Assembly: GCA_013373205.1 (NCBI GenBank)
Contig: JABXIG010000012.1
Span: 1-55,251 of the forward strand
From: Methylocystaceae bacterium
Lineage (GTDB): Bacteria > Pseudomonadota > Alphaproteobacteria > Rhodospirillales > Terasakiellaceae
DNA: 55,251 bases
Direction: 5' to 3'
Within the stretch, counting starts at the first letter, position 1; each line of letters opens with the position of its first letter. The notes under the pieces are model-generated. The model saw only the letters and a list, made by a program, of their open reading frames with translations, was not told the origin of the DNA and ran no database searches. The translations under genes were made by a program, and so were the position numbers. Shown one piece after another: positions 54,675-55,251 of the stretch.

Positions 54675-54968
54675 TTATGCTTTCAGGCGCAAGTGAACTC
54701 GGCCTTTGAAGTTATCGGGCTCGACAACTTCGCCCTTATGGACGATTTCAATCTTACCTGTTTTGCCCAAATGCATGGCCTGTTGTTTGACGGCTTGCAT
54801 ATATTTGCGCCAAAGCTGGGGGCCATCTTTGGGGCGTTTGCGTTGTTCGGCTATGACTTTCGCCATTTGCTCGACTGTTAAAGAGGACCCATCCGCCAAT
54901 GTATCTAAAATACTGCTGGCAATTGGGTCGACAAACGGGATGTCCGTTTCATCAGATTCATGTGTCAT
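54675..54968 (-). CDS. DUF3253 family protein
   Basis: A 97-residue small cytoplasmic protein. The winged-helix-like DUF3253 pattern is seen in SILDTLADGSSLTVEQMAKV, WRKYMQAVKQQAMHLGKTG and the ending GRVHLRLKA. AAAGGTAGCTTC supports the ATG at 54968; a 131-residue reading is rejected as upstream sequence is not family-like. Function is unknown. Confidence 0.75.
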   Translation of the reverse strand: MTHESDETDIPFVDPIASSILDTLADGSSLTVEQMAKVIAEQRKRPKDGPQLWRKYMQAVKQQAMHLGKTGKIEIVHKGEVVEPDNFKGRVHLRLKA

Positions 54969-55131
54969 GAAGCTACCTTTACCACAGGTGTATGCAAAAA
55001 GGGTAGCCCTCTTGTTTTTCGAGTCTGTTTTTTGAAAAGAATCTTTAATTAATTTATACAATATTTTCAATAACTTATAAGAATTGCGTCAGTTATTTTG
55101 ACCTTTTATGCATTTTTTTTGAAAAAAGGTG

Positions 55132-55251
55132 TTTACAGGTGTGGGGATGGTCTTTATAACCCCGCTTCACCGACGGGGCGCTGCCCTTGAGGCGCTCTCC
55201 AAAAGGGCTTATCAAACAAGGGCTTAGCGGCTGATGCACGAAGTGTTTTAA
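55132..55251 (+). promoter_or_regulatory. Strong promoter and leader, possibly of a stable-RNA operon
   Basis: TTTACA (55132-55137) and TATAAC (55155-55160) are separated by exactly 17 bases and followed by a GC-rich discriminator (CCCGC). The downstream leader has repeated GGGCGCTGCC- and GGCGCTCTCC-like segments and no credible start codon before the edge. This is the usual look of rRNA operon promoters in alphaproteobacteria, but no rRNA sequence is inside the window. Confidence 0.45.

Noticed and set aside
55106-55116. TTATGCATT near the right edge as another box operator
   Set aside because: Only nine bases match, within an A/T-rich run, and no box gene is adjacent.

Overview
The window looks like a chromosomal segment of a mid-GC, free-living alphaproteobacterium, possibly a marine Rhodospirillales relative. 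This rests on the alpha-type SspB, the NAD-linked FdsGBA formate dehydrogenase and the general gene style; genus cannot be fixed from sequence alone. It is dominated by aerobic degradation of aromatic compounds.

Region 1 (1-5780, + strand) is the lower catechol meta-cleavage pathway: the tail of catechol 2,3-dioxygenase, a GlcG/HbpS-like protein, 2-hydroxymuconic semialdehyde dehydrogenase, 2-oxopent-4-enoate hydratase, acylating acetaldehyde dehydrogenase, 4-hydroxy-2-oxovalerate aldolase, 4-oxalocrotonate decarboxylase and a 59-residue 4-oxalocrotonate tautomerase. A bidirectional terminator and a convergent MarR regulator close it. An FNR/Anr-type box lies upstream of marR.

Region 2 (6822-28248) is a complete benzoyl-CoA epoxidation (box) pathway. 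A leftward pair encodes a zinc-alcohol-dehydrogenase-fold reductase and an enoyl-CoA hydratase. Divergent from it is DUF4863 - benzoate-CoA ligase - hemerythrin 1 - boxD - paaG - paaH - thiolase. Next comes boxC - boxB - boxA - thioesterase - five-gene ABC importer - hemerythrin 2 - boxR. Together these take up benzoate, activate it, epoxidise and cleave the ring, and convert the product to succinyl-CoA and acetyl-CoA. The element TTATGCATTATATT, containing the TGCA core of known BzdR/BoxR operators, recurs at both control regions.

Region 3 (28275-35833) is a LysR regulator, fdsGBA, fdhD and an alpha/beta hydrolase. The formate dehydrogenase would oxidise the formate that BoxC releases.

Region 4 (35907-37422) is the most unusual part. 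A tRNA-Arg(CCT) gene is split in its anticodon loop by a 1,439-bp insert flanked by a 10-bp direct repeat. The insert carries an AT-rich beta-propeller lipoprotein gene and a second, intact and different tRNA-Arg(CCT), but no integrase.

Region 5 (37468-55251) is mostly housekeeping: DUF411, a degenerate sugar nucleotidyltransferase-like protein, proline iminopeptidase, an SNase-like secreted protein, M32 carboxypeptidase, SspB, class I fumarase, a YdbH-YnbE-YdbL envelope lipid-transport set, a solute-binding protein, a metallo-beta-lactamase lipoprotein gene with an in-frame stop, a methyltransferase, a PAS-GGDEF-EAL protein, a CoA-transferase and a DUF3253 protein. The right edge holds a strong promoter-like sequence resembling a stable-RNA promoter.
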